A DNA stretch of 64,000 nt from Bacteroidia bacterium (GTDB lineage Bacteria > Bacteroidota > Bacteroidia > Chitinophagales > UBA2359), in assembly GCA_030427245.1 (NCBI GenBank), contig JAUHXA010000018.1:40777-104776 (forward strand), written 5' to 3'. This document shows, in pieces, positions 17,909 to 27,900 of this stretch. Position 1 is the first letter of the stretch, and every line of letters starts with the position of its first letter. Under the pieces are notes generated by a model, which had not been told where the DNA came from, searched no databases, and worked only from the letters and a program-made list of their open reading frames with translations. The position numbers were made by a program, and so were the translations under genes.

Positions 17909-19402
17909 TCAAAACTTCTCTAATTCCTCCACAATTTTCCTATCATTCGACAAATGCGGCAACTTATTTTGTCCACCCAATTTGCCAATTGATTTTTGAT
18001 AAGCCTTAAAAACACCCTTTTTGACTGTCCGAATCTTCAAAGGTTGCAAAATCCCTCCTCGAATCAAATCTGCATAATAACTATTTTGCCGCACCAAGGA
18101 TGCATCTATCTTTGCAGCAAAAGCAGGCAAATCACTCGGCATTTGCTCAAATTCAATATACCATTCGTGAAAAGGCGTTTCATAAATAGTATCTATCTTC
18201 GGTGCAATGGTAAAATCGTTCACCAAAGCATCCGATTCTTCAACCGCTTCCTTCAATGCCGTTTCGACCTCCTTCCCTATCACATGTTCTCCAAAAGCCG
18301 AAATAAAATGTTTGATGCGACCTGTGACGACTAATTTTGGGGGCTGCAAAGAAACAAATCGCACTGTATCTCCCAAAATATACCCCCAAAGTCCTGCATT
18401 GTTGTGAATAATGATGGCATAATTCACACCAATCTCTACCTCTTTAATACTCAATCTAGTAGGCTTTTCTGCAAAAATTTCACTTGCAGGAACAAACTCA
18501 TAAAAAATGCCCGAATTGACGGTCAATAAAAGACTTTCTTCTCGGTAATCGTTTTGGTAAGCAATCAAACCTTCTGAAGCCGCATATAATTCGAGTGTAT
18601 CAATTTTCCCTCCAATCGTTGCCTCCATTTTGGCTTGGTAAGGCGCAAAATTCACTCCACCATGAACCATTAATCGAAAATCTGGAAACAACTCTTTTGC
18701 CTTTTTGCCGCTTTTTTCCTGCAATCTTTCAAAAAACATCAACATCCACGGTGGAATCCCGCTGACCATTGACACATTTTCTTGCAAGGCAGTATCAATA
18801 ATGGCTTCCAATTTTTCTTCCCAATCTTCAATACAGTTCATTTCGTAATCGGGAATTTTGTTTTTCTGCAAGTAGTTGGGAATGTGATGGTTTACAATAC
18901 CTGAAAGTCGTCCTATTTTGATGCCATTCTTATCCGTCAGTGCTGGACTGCCCGACAAAAACACCATTTTACGGCTCGTGAAAGTTTCGGTGATTTGGGT
19001 ATGGTGTATATAATGCAGTAGCATCGTCCGAGTCGACTCTATGTGATTGGGAATTGAAGCTTTGGTGACAGGAATGTATTTAGTGCCAGAAGTTGTTCCC
19101 GAAGTTTTGGCGAAATAAAGCGGCTTCCCTTTCCACAAAACATTTTTCTCTCCTTCAATAACTCGCTCAATATAAGGCTTCAATGCCTCGTAATCCTTTA
19201 AGGGTACTGCATCTTTGAAGTCAGCATAGGATTGTATATCATTGAAGTGATGGTCTTTGGCAAAAGCGGTTTTATTATTAGTTGTTTTGACCAAATGTGT
19301 CAAAATTTGTTGCTGAAGGGCAATGTATTGACGGCTTTCATTTTCCGTCTTTCGAACTGCATAAGCTGCCCAATTTTTAGCTATTGAAGATTTTAGGCTC
19401 AT
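17909..19402 (-). CDS. GH3 auxin-responsive-promoter-like acyl-adenylate enzyme
   Basis: Belongs to the GH3 branch of the adenylate-forming superfamily; plant members conjugate jasmonate or auxin to amino acids, and the substrates of bacterial members are mostly unknown. The nucleotide motif YFAKTSGTTSGTKYIPVT (about residues 107-124) and the later LYAASEGLIAY and HNNAGLWGYILGDTVRF segments match the family, including the TGRIKHFISAFGEHV block near the C-terminal domain. At 497 residues it is complete. It stands alone on the minus strand. Confidence 0.9.
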   Translation of the reverse strand: MSLKSSIAKNWAAYAVRKTENESRQYIALQQQILTHLVKTTNNKTAFAKDHHFNDIQSYADFKDAVPLKDYEALKPYIERVIEGEKNVLWKGKPLYFAKTSGTTSGTKYIPVTKASIPNHIESTRTMLLHYIHHTQITETFTSRKMVFLSGSPALTDKNGIKIGRLSGIVNHHIPNYLQKNKIPDYEMNCIEDWEEKLEAIIDTALQENVSMVSGIPPWMLMFFERLQEKSGKKAKELFPDFRLMVHGGVNFAPYQAKMEATIGGKIDTLELYAASEGLIAYQNDYREESLLLTVNSGIFYEFVPASEIFAEKPTRLSIKEVEIGVNYAIIIHNNAGLWGYILGDTVRFVSLQPPKLVVTGRIKHFISAFGEHVIGKEVETALKEAVEESDALVNDFTIAPKIDTIYETPFHEWYIEFEQMPSDLPAFAAKIDASLVRQNSYYADLIRGGILQPLKIRTVKKGVFKAYQKSIGKLGGQNKLPHLSNDRKIVEELEKF

Positions 19403-19613
19403 AATATTCTATCAAACTTTAAAGAGTCAAAATTATCAGCGTTCTCTGTGTTATCCTCTTAATCTCTGATTTTTTTTTCACATTTTTTCCAAACTCAAAA
19501 ACACATGCGTCTAAAATGGGCGAAACAACGACTGTAACACTTCAAATAAATAGAAAGCATTGCAGTCCATCACAAAAAAACAATTTTTTAAAAAAACTTA
19601 AATACCTCTTATC

Positions 19614-20162
19614 ATGACAAATTCAAAAAGTATCTTCAACCAAGTATTCACTTTGATTGCTCTTTTCGTATTGACCACATTATCTATCAGCAATGTATCG
19701 GCTCATACAGCAGATACAGAAATGACACAAAACCAAATCACCAACCAAATTGCAGTAGAAAACGATTTGACAGTGACTGCAAGCCCGTTTACTCCAATGA
19801 ATCCAAACTTTTATAGTCCTGCTGCAATGGGCATCAAGATAAAAATCAAGATTATCATCATCATCAAAAAGAAAAAGAAAAAAGGCGTAGTTGAAGCAGT
19901 TGGAATCAGAGTACCTCAAGAAAGTAAAACTATAGAATTGGCATCCAATGAAATTCTATTAGAAGTATCAAGAGAAGGAAACAGCTTTTTGATGCGACCA
20001 CTCAAAGGAGAATTTGCCAACAGTATTATTATATTTCAAGAAGGATTCAAAGTAAGTAAAGAAGTGTCCTTGAAGTTGGGTAGCAAAGAACCCTTTGCAT
20101 TGAAGGCTGCACAAAAAGGCATCAGGGTAAATACCTTAGGTAATTTTGAAATCCAAGATTAA
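19614..20162 (+). CDS. Secreted protein with an Ile/Lys low-complexity tract
   Basis: Family not recognised. A signal peptide (FTLIALFVLTTLSISNVSAHT) is followed by a linker rich in N, P and F, then an extraordinary run IKIKIKIIIIIKKKKKKG at about residues 75-95, and finally a beta-rich domain of about 85 residues ending in NTLGNFEIQD. The tract could form an amphipathic or strongly basic strand. The frame is uninterrupted and a good terminator follows the stop, supporting a real gene. No sorting domain or lipobox is seen. Confidence 0.72.
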   Translation: MTNSKSIFNQVFTLIALFVLTTLSISNVSAHTADTEMTQNQITNQIAVENDLTVTASPFTPMNPNFYSPAAMGIKIKIKIIIIIKKKKKKGVVEAVGIRVPQESKTIELASNEILLEVSREGNSFLMRPLKGEFANSIIIFQEGFKVSKEVSLKLGSKEPFALKAAQKGIRVNTLGNFEIQD

Positions 20163-20547
20163 ATTTGAATTGAATGAACCTATTGGAATCAAATAGACAA
20201 ATTTAAAAAAACAAAACTCTCCATTTTACGATTGCAGTAAAATGGAGAGCTTTTGGTTTTTATTGTGTGTATGCCTTGGGCATGAAAGCTAATCAAATGT
20301 TTATGATTAAATGATTATTTAGTTCATGGTAAACTCGATATGAACTTCAATACTTAGTATAGAATCATCAAATTGTATTTTCTCTCAGTTCTAAATTGGA
20401 ACACAAAAAGATATTTGCAAATCTCATTTTTTTTCTTTATCTTCGGAAAAATGCATACCAACTTACTCCTCAAATTCCATTGATTATATTTGCTTTATAA
20501 GCAATTATTTTTCATAAATTTTATTTCACATCAAAACCCCAAAAATC
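20163..20547. other. Intergenic region with terminator and promoter
   Basis: Between the two genes I see the terminator at 20217-20262 and a candidate -7 box TATATTTG at 20485-20492, 56 bp before the next ATG. The rest is AT-rich with no coding frame. Confidence 0.5.
20217..20262 (+). terminator. Intrinsic terminator after the Ile/Lys-tract gene
   Basis: A perfect 13-bp stem CTCTCCATTTTAC with its complement and the loop GATTGCA is followed by CTTTTGGTTTTT. An upstream AAAA could pair with the first T-run, so it may also work on the other strand. Confidence 0.9.
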
Positions 20548-21321
20548 ATGATCAACATTTTTGCAAAACGAGCAAAATGGGCATTCAGTTTGGTATTCAT
20601 TTTAATTGTCACTTTTTCCTATGCAGGTAGTCGAGAAATTGGCGGTTATGTCGATCAAGCAGAAAGTCGCTTTGTTCGAAACGTTTGGAACTTCATCAAA
20701 AACTTTCAAACAAGTCAAACTATTGGTTCTCACAGTTGGAAATATTACCAATATTACTGGGCAGAACCCTACCAATTTACAGGATCTTCACACGACAACT
20801 ATGTAGATGCAATGGATTTGGCTTATGTAGCTGGACATGGCAATTATCACTACATTCAAACAAATCAAAGTACTGGTCAAGGAGTCAATATAAAAAATGT
20901 TCCTCCTTATGGTGACAGTGGAGACGATTTGGAGTGGATGATTATTGAATCTTGTTATACCGTATCATCAGCTCCTGAAAAAGCAAATTGGTGGAGTGAC
21001 TATTCCAACATGTTTGGTGGACTACATCAACTGATAGGATTTCATACCTTGAGTCATTCCGACAATGGCATTCCCAACAACTACGCAAACAAACTTAAAA
21101 ACAATGGTTATCTATGGCAGTCTTGGTTTGATGCGGTCAATGAGGAACGTTGGTGGATTTTCAATCCGTCTTATTATGATGATCAATATGGCAGTAATTA
21201 CCCCTATCCAGGTTTGGCAAGTGCCATTGTAGCAAAGGGTTGTAAATACGATCGCCTTGGATCTTATGCAGCTGATCCCCCCGCAGGTACTTCAGGAATG
21301 CAAACTTTCTGGCAGTATTGA
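20548..21321 (+). CDS. DUF6345-like secreted protein with possible clan CD peptidase dyad
   Basis: The 257-residue product has a signal peptide (WAFSLVFILIVTFSYAGS). The mature part shows a hydrophobic strand ending in YVAGHGNYHY (His about residue 97) and another ending in WMIIESCYTVS (Cys about residue 136). That strand-HG then strand-x-C arrangement resembles the catalytic dyad of caspase/gingipain-type clan CD cysteine peptidases, and the overall pattern recalls DUF6345 proteins. Both readings are from memory of motifs, not a search. The neighbours are a PepSY/FTP-like protein 62 bp downstream and a Kazal inhibitor. Confidence 0.65.
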   Translation: MINIFAKRAKWAFSLVFILIVTFSYAGSREIGGYVDQAESRFVRNVWNFIKNFQTSQTIGSHSWKYYQYYWAEPYQFTGSSHDNYVDAMDLAYVAGHGNYHYIQTNQSTGQGVNIKNVPPYGDSGDDLEWMIIESCYTVSSAPEKANWWSDYSNMFGGLHQLIGFHTLSHSDNGIPNNYANKLKNNGYLWQSWFDAVNEERWWIFNPSYYDDQYGSNYPYPGLASAIVAKGCKYDRLGSYAADPPAGTSGMQTFWQY

Positions 21322-21382
21322 TACTATCACTACATCAAGTTCAGTCATATTAAATCTTTAGTTCATAATAAAAATAACAACA

Positions 21383-22420
21383 GTGAAACATATATATAAA
21401 ACATCATTTTTGATAGGCTCATTGATGCTTTTGGGACTATTCGTTATGTCTTCTCGATACATGAATCCCTCCACTGGAGATGAATTAGCATCTTACGAAC
21501 CCAGCGTATATAAAAACCTGATTACCTATACCAAAGGCGATTTGTTTGTTTTTGAAACAGAAAAACCTTCTTCTAAAAAGATAGCTCAGTTTAGCGAAAA
21601 ATCGGGTCAATTACTACGCAACCAACTCTCTGTGCCTACCATTAGAAGTAACGAGGTCATGGTACGTGCAAAATCAGATGAAACTGCTTTTTTTGAGGCA
21701 AATCTCTCTGAAGGTAAGTTGGCCTTCAATAAAGGAATGAAAAATTATTTGGAAGAAGGGGGTCGTGAATTACCTTCACAGGCAAGTGCCAATAAGGCTT
21801 CTCTTCAATTTATCCATGAAAGCGGGCTAGCACCCGAAAATAAGGAAGAATTAGTAATGATGCATTCAGGTGGTTTGCGAACTTCCTTTGCAGGTTCTAA
21901 TAAAACGATAGATGTATTGAGAACTGTGACCTATGGACGCTTGCTAGACGGTGTTCCTGTGTATGGTGCAGGTTCTAAAATCATCGTACAAGTAGGAAAC
22001 AAAGGAGAAATTGTCGGTGCTACTTCACGTTGGAAAAAAGTGCAAGAAACCTCCAAGAAAAGGGTTGGAGAAGTAGAGATGAAAAGTGCCCGAGATGCAG
22101 AAGTAGAAATGAAAAGACGACTACTGACCGAATTTGGAAAAGAAGCAAAATCCAAACTTGAAAATATGGCACTTGCTTATTATGATGGGGCGGGAACTCA
22201 TATCCAACCTGCTTACTTTTTTCAGGTCAAAGTGATGATTCCCCAAGTAAACAACGCACCTCCTGTCAGGTTTGACTATATGGGCATCATTCCTGCACTT
22301 GCCAATTCGCCTGAAAGAATTGAAGTGATGGATACGCCAAAGGAAGCTTCCCAAATCAAAAAGTTATCTTCTAAACCTACTTTAGATGTTCGAGAAAAAA
22401 ATCCGCGAGATATTGAATAA
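21383..22420 (+). CDS. Membrane-anchored or secreted PepSY/FTP-like protein
   Basis: Starts at a GTG (21383), which places a hydrophobic signal or anchor (SFLIGSLMLLGLFVMSS) at the N terminus. The middle (VTYGRLLDGVPVYGAGSKIIVQVG then GEIVGATSRW) resembles the FTP/PepSY propeptide fold found before secreted peptidases and as protease modulators. The C-terminal part is hydrophilic. No catalytic motif is visible. It follows the DUF6345-like gene by 62 bp in the same direction, so the pair may be co-transcribed. The family assignment is tentative. Confidence 0.62.
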   Translation: MKHIYKTSFLIGSLMLLGLFVMSSRYMNPSTGDELASYEPSVYKNLITYTKGDLFVFETEKPSSKKIAQFSEKSGQLLRNQLSVPTIRSNEVMVRAKSDETAFFEANLSEGKLAFNKGMKNYLEEGGRELPSQASANKASLQFIHESGLAPENKEELVMMHSGGLRTSFAGSNKTIDVLRTVTYGRLLDGVPVYGAGSKIIVQVGNKGEIVGATSRWKKVQETSKKRVGEVEMKSARDAEVEMKRRLLTEFGKEAKSKLENMALAYYDGAGTHIQPAYFFQVKVMIPQVNNAPPVRFDYMGIIPALANSPERIEVMDTPKEASQIKKLSSKPTLDVREKNPRDIE

Positions 22421-22595
22421 CACTATCTTGTGTTCTATAACACATTGCTAATTTATAGCCACTAATCATATTTTAGACTTTGAACGAAGGAGTATTGAGG
22501 CAAGAAATAAAATATTAATTGGTTATCATGTTTTACATCTTGCCTCCTATTTCACAATCCTTAGATTTAAAATTAAGTTATTAGCGAGAAGAATT

Positions 22596-22633
22596 GCAGT
22601 ACTGGTTTTGTCATTTTGCTCAACCAGTACTGC
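22596..22633. other. Perfect 12-bp hairpin before the Kazal gene
   Basis: GCAGTACTGGTT and AACCAGTACTGC pair perfectly around a 14-nt loop. It lies 176 bp after the PepSY-like stop and 38 bp before the next ATG. The 3' side reads TTATTTC, a weak U-tract, so it could be a terminator or a leader structure. Confidence 0.6.
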
Positions 22634-22670
22634 TTATTTCAACCAGTAAGTCAAAATAATACGTAGTTAC

Positions 22671-23018
22671 ATGAGAAGTATTCTATCCAGTGTTTTATTT
22701 AGCTTATCTTGCTGTGTATTCAGCTTATTTTTGTTGGCAACAGATTGCCAAAATAAAACCAACAACAACCAAACTCAAGAAACATCCCAACCCAATACTT
22801 CTACTCCTCCAAGTGGATACGAGAAACCAACTATTCCTAAGCCAATCCCTATAGAAAATTTGGATAAAGACTGTTATGAGGCAGTTAACAACACCGAATC
22901 TATCCCCTGTCCTGACGTATATGCCCCTGTTTGTGGCTGCGATAATAAAAACTATAGCAATGCTTGTCAGGCTAAAAGGGAAGGAATCAAAAAGTGGACG
23001 GAGGGAAATTGTAAGTAG
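22671..23018 (+). CDS. Kazal-type serine protease inhibitor lipoprotein
   Basis: The 115-residue protein has a lipoprotein-like signal (VFSLFLLATDC, Cys about residue 27), a Thr/Asn/Gln/Pro linker, then a single Kazal domain: CPDVYAPVCGCDNKNYSNACQAKREGI and a final C. Six cysteines with Kazal spacing and the VCGxDxxxYxNxC signature are visible. Kazal domains bind serine proteases in a substrate-like manner, so it may protect the cell surface from its own or foreign proteases. Confidence 0.88.
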   Translation: MRSILSSVLFSLSCCVFSLFLLATDCQNKTNNNQTQETSQPNTSTPPSGYEKPTIPKPIPIENLDKDCYEAVNNTESIPCPDVYAPVCGCDNKNYSNACQAKREGIKKWTEGNCK

Positions 23019-23108
23019 TACTTCAAAATTAGAAGGTAGAAAATCCGCAACGTGATTTTATTGCAGGAGTTGAAGTGATTTATCCAAACTTTTGACCTTT
23101 CTAGGCGT

Positions 23109-23116
23109 TACATTTG
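23109..23116 (+). promoter_or_regulatory. Candidate -7 box for the OsmC gene
   Basis: TACATTTG matches TAnnTTTG exactly and lies 38 bp before the chosen OsmC ATG. A TTTG upstream is only 14 bp away, shorter than the usual spacing. Its position is one reason to reject the ORF-track start at 23092. Confidence 0.4.
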
Positions 23117-23154
23117 CGAACAATCATTTCACAAAATTTAATCACATTTATCTC

Positions 23155-23592
23155 ATGAAAAGAAAAGCAACAGCCGTTTGGCAAGGCACAGGAACAGAAG
23201 GTACAGGAACGCTCACTTCTCCAAGTGGCGTATTGAAGGAAACCCCTTACAACTTTAAAGCAAGATTCAAGAATGAGGACGGAAAGGATGGCACTAATCC
23301 CGAAGAACTCATTGCAGCCTCACACGCAGGTTGTTTTACAATGGCTTTGAGTTTTGCGATAGCAAATGAAGGACATGCAGCCGATAAGTTGGATACAACT
23401 GCTACCGTCTCAATTGAAAAAGTAGAGGATGGCTTTGCAATTACAGGCATTGTGTTGGACTTGAAGGGAAAGGTAAGCGGCATGAGTAAGGAAAAGTTCA
23501 CCGAATTGGCAAATGGCGCTAAAGCGGGCTGTCCAATTTCAAAAGCATTGAGTAGCGTACCTATCAGCTTGAATGTGAGTTTTGAAGAATAA
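23155..23592 (+). CDS. OsmC family peroxiredoxin-like protein
   Basis: OsmC enzymes reduce organic hydroperoxides with a pair of redox cysteines in the cytoplasm. The start MKRKATAVWQGTGTEGTGTL, the EELIAASHAGCFTMALS segment with the first active Cys, and KAGCPISKALSS with the second are all present. At 145 residues the length is typical. The ORF track starts 21 codons upstream at 23092, inside the promoter; the ATG at 23155 matches other family members. Confidence 0.93.
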   Translation: MKRKATAVWQGTGTEGTGTLTSPSGVLKETPYNFKARFKNEDGKDGTNPEELIAASHAGCFTMALSFAIANEGHAADKLDTTATVSIEKVEDGFAITGIVLDLKGKVSGMSKEKFTELANGAKAGCPISKALSSVPISLNVSFEE

Positions 23593-23616
23593 TAATAGTG
23601 TATATAACTCACTTAT

Positions 23617-23760
23617 GTACACGACAAAAGTATGTATATAGAGTAAAACCTTATAGGTTACTTTTTAAAAGTTCGTACACATTTAATTATTTATATAAAA
23701 CACTGATAGAAAAATCACAATATTTAATTTTAAAATAACATAGAACGTTTTGCCCTATGC
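23617..23760. repeat. Miniature inverted-repeat element, family 2 copy B
   Basis: Aligns along its left end with copy A at 15998 (GTACAxGACAAAA, then ACCTTATAGGTT, then TAAAAG and GTACA) and at its right end (AACGTTTTGxCCT). It is 144 bp, against 146 for copy A. Its own terminal inverted repeat has decayed more than that of copy A. Confidence 0.65.
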
Positions 23761-23891
23761 TATTTTTTTATATCCAAATTTGATTAATGGCTCTTCTTAC
23801 AACCATTAACAACCTTTTCCTATCTATAAAAATAGGCAATAAATTTTAATAATTTATTACTAATTTATTAAAAACCTAATTTCCTCGTAAC

Positions 23892-23925
23892 TTGTTTTAA
23901 TACATGGAATTTCTTCCTATATTTG
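23892..23925 (+). promoter_or_regulatory. Promoter of the GIY-YIG gene
   Basis: TTG at 23892-23894 and TATATTTG at 23918-23925 are separated by 23 bp, within the Bacteroidota spacing. The start codon follows 37 bp after the -7 box. Confidence 0.55.
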
Positions 23926-23961
23926 GCTTCTTAAAATTACAGCCATTTTAATACAAAATTG

Positions 23962-24903
23962 ATGAAAGAAGGATATGTCTACATTGCATTGAACTTAGTA
24001 AATGAACCAGATAAAGTAAAAATTGGATTTACTGCAAAAGAGCCGAATCAAAGAGCAAAAGATTTGAAAACAGAGGGAATGACTGGAAAATTTACTGCAA
24101 TCTATTGGATTCAAACGCCTTATTATAAGGAGTTTGAAAAAAGAGTTCATGCGAAGCTGAGAAGATATAGACATGCAAAGACAGAATTTTTCCGACTTTC
24201 TTCAAAAAAAGCTATTGATAAATTACAACAGTTTTGGAGCGAATTTGAGAAAGAACTAAATGTAAATCAAGGTATTGTTGTAAAAGATTTGAAACAAAAA
24301 ACACAAATAATTAAATGGTGGGAAAGCCTTGATTATCATTGGCGAAGAACATTTGTTAAAAACATCCCTTTGAATTTCGAGCCTACCGAGCAAGAACTTC
24401 TTGATGGTTTAATCAATGCTGTCTTGCACACAAATGATAAATCTTTGAAAAGAAAAATAGCGAAATGGATAGTTGATCCTAACTATAAGCGAAAAATCAA
24501 AGAATACTACAAAGAAGATTTAAACTACGCTCAAAGAATAGAATTTATATCCCATATAGATAAAACACCTTCTTTTGAAGAACTTAAACAAATACTTAGT
24601 TTAGAAAATCTTAACTGTTTTAATAATAATCAAATAAACATCTTATTTCCAGTTAAATCACTAAGAAAACTAAAACGCATTGATGCCTCTAATACTAAAA
24701 TAAAAAGTATTGAAGAATTGAGTGAACTAAAGTGTTTAGTAAAAGTTGCAATCAATCAAACACAAATAATAAGTTTAGCACCATTATATAAACACAAAAA
24801 AAACTTAACTATTAGTTGTGTCGGTTGCCCTATAAGTCGAAGCGAAAAAGAAAGAATTGTGAGAGAAACTGGAAACTGTATAATCAAAGAATCTTTTATG
24901 TGA
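23962..24903 (+). CDS. GIY-YIG (T5orf172) nuclease-domain protein with leucine-rich repeats
   Basis: Residues 1-95 form a T5orf172/Mug113-type GIY-YIG domain: the YVYIALN strand, the KIGFTAK motif with a conserved Arg soon after, and KEFEKRVHAKLRRYR with the probable catalytic Glu/His region, ending in TEFFRLS. The middle is helical. The end (LRKLKRIDASNTKIKSIEEL, then LKCLVKVAINQTQI) is two to three leucine-rich repeats. The ORF track begins at a TTG; the ATG three bases later is preferred. The gene is visibly more AT-rich than its neighbours, which suggests transfer. A restriction or defence-related role is possible but not shown. Confidence 0.75.
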   Translation: MKEGYVYIALNLVNEPDKVKIGFTAKEPNQRAKDLKTEGMTGKFTAIYWIQTPYYKEFEKRVHAKLRRYRHAKTEFFRLSSKKAIDKLQQFWSEFEKELNVNQGIVVKDLKQKTQIIKWWESLDYHWRRTFVKNIPLNFEPTEQELLDGLINAVLHTNDKSLKRKIAKWIVDPNYKRKIKEYYKEDLNYAQRIEFISHIDKTPSFEELKQILSLENLNCFNNNQINILFPVKSLRKLKRIDASNTKIKSIEELSELKCLVKVAINQTQIISLAPLYKHKKNLTISCVGCPISRSEKERIVRETGNCIIKESFM

Positions 24904-24940
24904 AAAAATATTCCGATTAATCTACTAATCACCAAAAAAC

Positions 24941-27900
24941 CTACTCTATAACAACCTCATCCACAAAAATCCAACATTTACCCCCAGCCCCTTTGTGCCA
25001 ATACGGAACCTCACCCCGATTTTTGGCGACTACCTTTACATATCGAGCCGTTTGATGCAGCTCTGCCACATAGTGTTTCACCTCCGACCCCTCCAACATT
25101 TCGACAGGAATCGCTGCTGTTTTGATGGTTTTCACCTCCTCAAAGTCTTTGCCATTGTTGGAGAGAGAGAAAGTAACCGAAGTCGGCAGAAAAATCCACG
25201 AATTTTGGTCTCGAAGACAACCTAGTGTGAGTCGGTGAATGTCCTGTTCTTTGCCCAAGTCAATCACCGCTTCCATATCAACGCCTTCATATCCCTGCCA
25301 TGAACCCGTCCGAAAATCGGAAGGCGCACGGATAAAATCAATCAAAGCCAAATCGCCACCGCCCGAATATTGTGGAGCATATTCCGTAAACAGTTTGATA
25401 TTTCGGTTTTCGGGGATTTTGAAGAATTTGGCTTCCATCGTTTGACTCTTCTTGCCGTTCTTTTTGGCTGCAAAAAACCTTAAAGTAATGCTTTCTTCAA
25501 TGAGTATAGGATTTTGATAAACAGGAGATTCCATTGTTGGTTCGCTTCCGTCCATTGTATAGTGAATCGCATCATCGCCCAAAACCGTTCCCAGTTCTAT
25601 AGTCGTTGATTCCATAAACGTTCTGTCGCCTTTTGCTACAAACGGAACAGGCACAATCAAATGTTCGGTAATGGCAGAAGTCGGCATATCTCGGCTGCTG
25701 CTTCCCCATTTTTCATTGGGTTTGTCGCCCATTTCAAAGACCAAAACACCGCCTTTCACCATATCTTCATGTCGCAAAAAAGAAGCCGTAAAAATTTGGT
25801 CATTGAAGGTCGCTCGCTGAATGTATTTGTTCTGACGAGAATTGTTTTTCGCTTCAATAACAAACTGTTTTCCATTCGGCAAGTTGATGGTTGCTTTGTC
25901 GAAAAGCGGTGAGCCAATCGCATAGATATTTTGGGCAGGGGTGACGGGATACATACCCATTGCAGACCAAACATACCAAGCCGACATTTGCCCACAATCC
26001 TCATTGCCCGATAGACCATCAGGTTTGTTTTGATACATTTCCTCCATGATTTGCCGCACCTTTTCCTGTGTTTTCCATGGTTTTCCGACATAGTTGTAGA
26101 GGTAGGCGATGTGGTGACTCGGCTCGTTGCCGTGGGCATATTGACCAATCAAACCCGTGATGTCTGCCTGTTCTCGTCCCGAAGTACCCGAATCTGCCGC
26201 AAAAATGGCATCCAAACGAGCATCCAAAACCGACTTGCCGCCCAAGAGTTGAATCCATCCTGCAATGTCTTGTGGCACATAATAGCTGTATTGCCAAGCA
26301 TTTGCCTCGGTATAATTGAAGTTTACCTCCGAAGGTTCAAAGGGCTGCCACCAAGTTTGGTTTAATTTGGCTCGCATAAATTGGGTTTCTGGGTCAAAAA
26401 CATTTTTGTAGGATTGACTGCGCTGCAAAAAGTATTGGTAGTCCTCCATTTTGCCCAAGTCCTTTGCCATCTGGGCAATACACCAATCGTCATAGGCATA
26501 CTCCAATGTCTTGGAAACCGATTCTGATTCCGACTCCGAAGGAATGTAACCCAATGTTTTGTAAGCCTCCAAACCCAAGTGATTCTGCTCCGCACTGTGT
26601 TTCATCGCTTCAAAAGCCAATTCCACATCATAATTTCGAATCCCTTTGAAGTAAGCATCTGCAATAACAGGAATCGCATGATAGCCAATCATACAACCTG
26701 TATAATTGCTCGCCAATTCCCAAATCGGTAAAATCCCACCTTCACGATATTGCGACAAAAAAGTGCGGATAAAATCGTTGGTTCGGTCAGGTTCTATCAA
26801 CGTGTAAAGCGGATTTGCCGCCCGATAAGTGTCCCAAAGCGAAAACACCGTATAGCGGTCAAAGCCCTCGGCAGTGTGAATTTGATTGTCCATGCCTCGG
26901 TATTTTCCGTCCACATCCGTAAAGAGATTGGGCGCAATCATCGTGTGGTAGAGAGCGGTGTAAAAAATGGTTTTTTGGTCTTCTGTTCCTCCTTCAATTT
27001 GGATTTTATTCAGTTGTTGAAGCCAGTCCGCCTGTGTTTCTTCCTTTGAAAAGTCCACTATCCAATCTTTTGAGCCTCGTGAGCTGTGTGGCATTTCTTC
27101 CTGTAAATTTTTTCTCGCTCCTTCAATGCTCACCGCCGAAATACCCACCTTTGCCATGATGATTTCATTCTCCTCGCCCTCCACATTTGCGTCAAATTTG
27201 ACATAGCCCTTTACATTTGTTCCTTTCAATTCCTTTGCTCCAATCTTAATGGTTTCGTCCAGTGCCAAACCAAATTGTTTGAAGGGTTTGGAGAATTGTA
27301 CCACAAAATAAATGTGTTGTTCTTTTGCCCAGGCATCCGAAATGCGGTAACCCTCTATTTCGCTGTCGTTTACGACCTTCAAGGAAGCCTCCAAAACCTT
27401 GTCTCGATGCAACAAGTCTATGATGATGTTGGCATCTGCTGTCTTAGGGAAAGTGTATTGGTGATGGGCTGTACGCTTTTTGGCGGCTAACCTAACATCA
27501 ATATTGTAGCTTGTCAGATAAGTGTGGTAATAGCCTGCGGTCGCATCCTCTCGGAAGTGACTGAAAGCCGAACGATATCCCCTTTCGCCATCCACACCAT
27601 TGTTGAGCGTCACCGTTCCAACAGTCGGCATCAACAATACATCGCCATAATCCGATACACCCGTTCCACTCAAATGCGTGTGACTGAATCCATATATCAA
27701 GCTATCGCTGTAATGGTATGCCGAACAACCATCCCAACCTTCTAAACGGGTGTCGGGACTGACTTGCACCATACCGAAAGGCGCTGTCGCACCGGGATAG
27801 GTATGTCCATGCCCGCCTGTACCGATGAAAGGGTTGACGTATTTTAGGTAGTCTTGCAGGTTTTCTTCGGGAATTTGGTAGGTAATTGAGTTTGTTGTTG

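Noticed and set aside
23962-24250. GIY-YIG domain as an intron- or intein-borne homing endonuclease
   Set aside because: The gene is free-standing with its own promoter and does not interrupt another gene or show intron structure.
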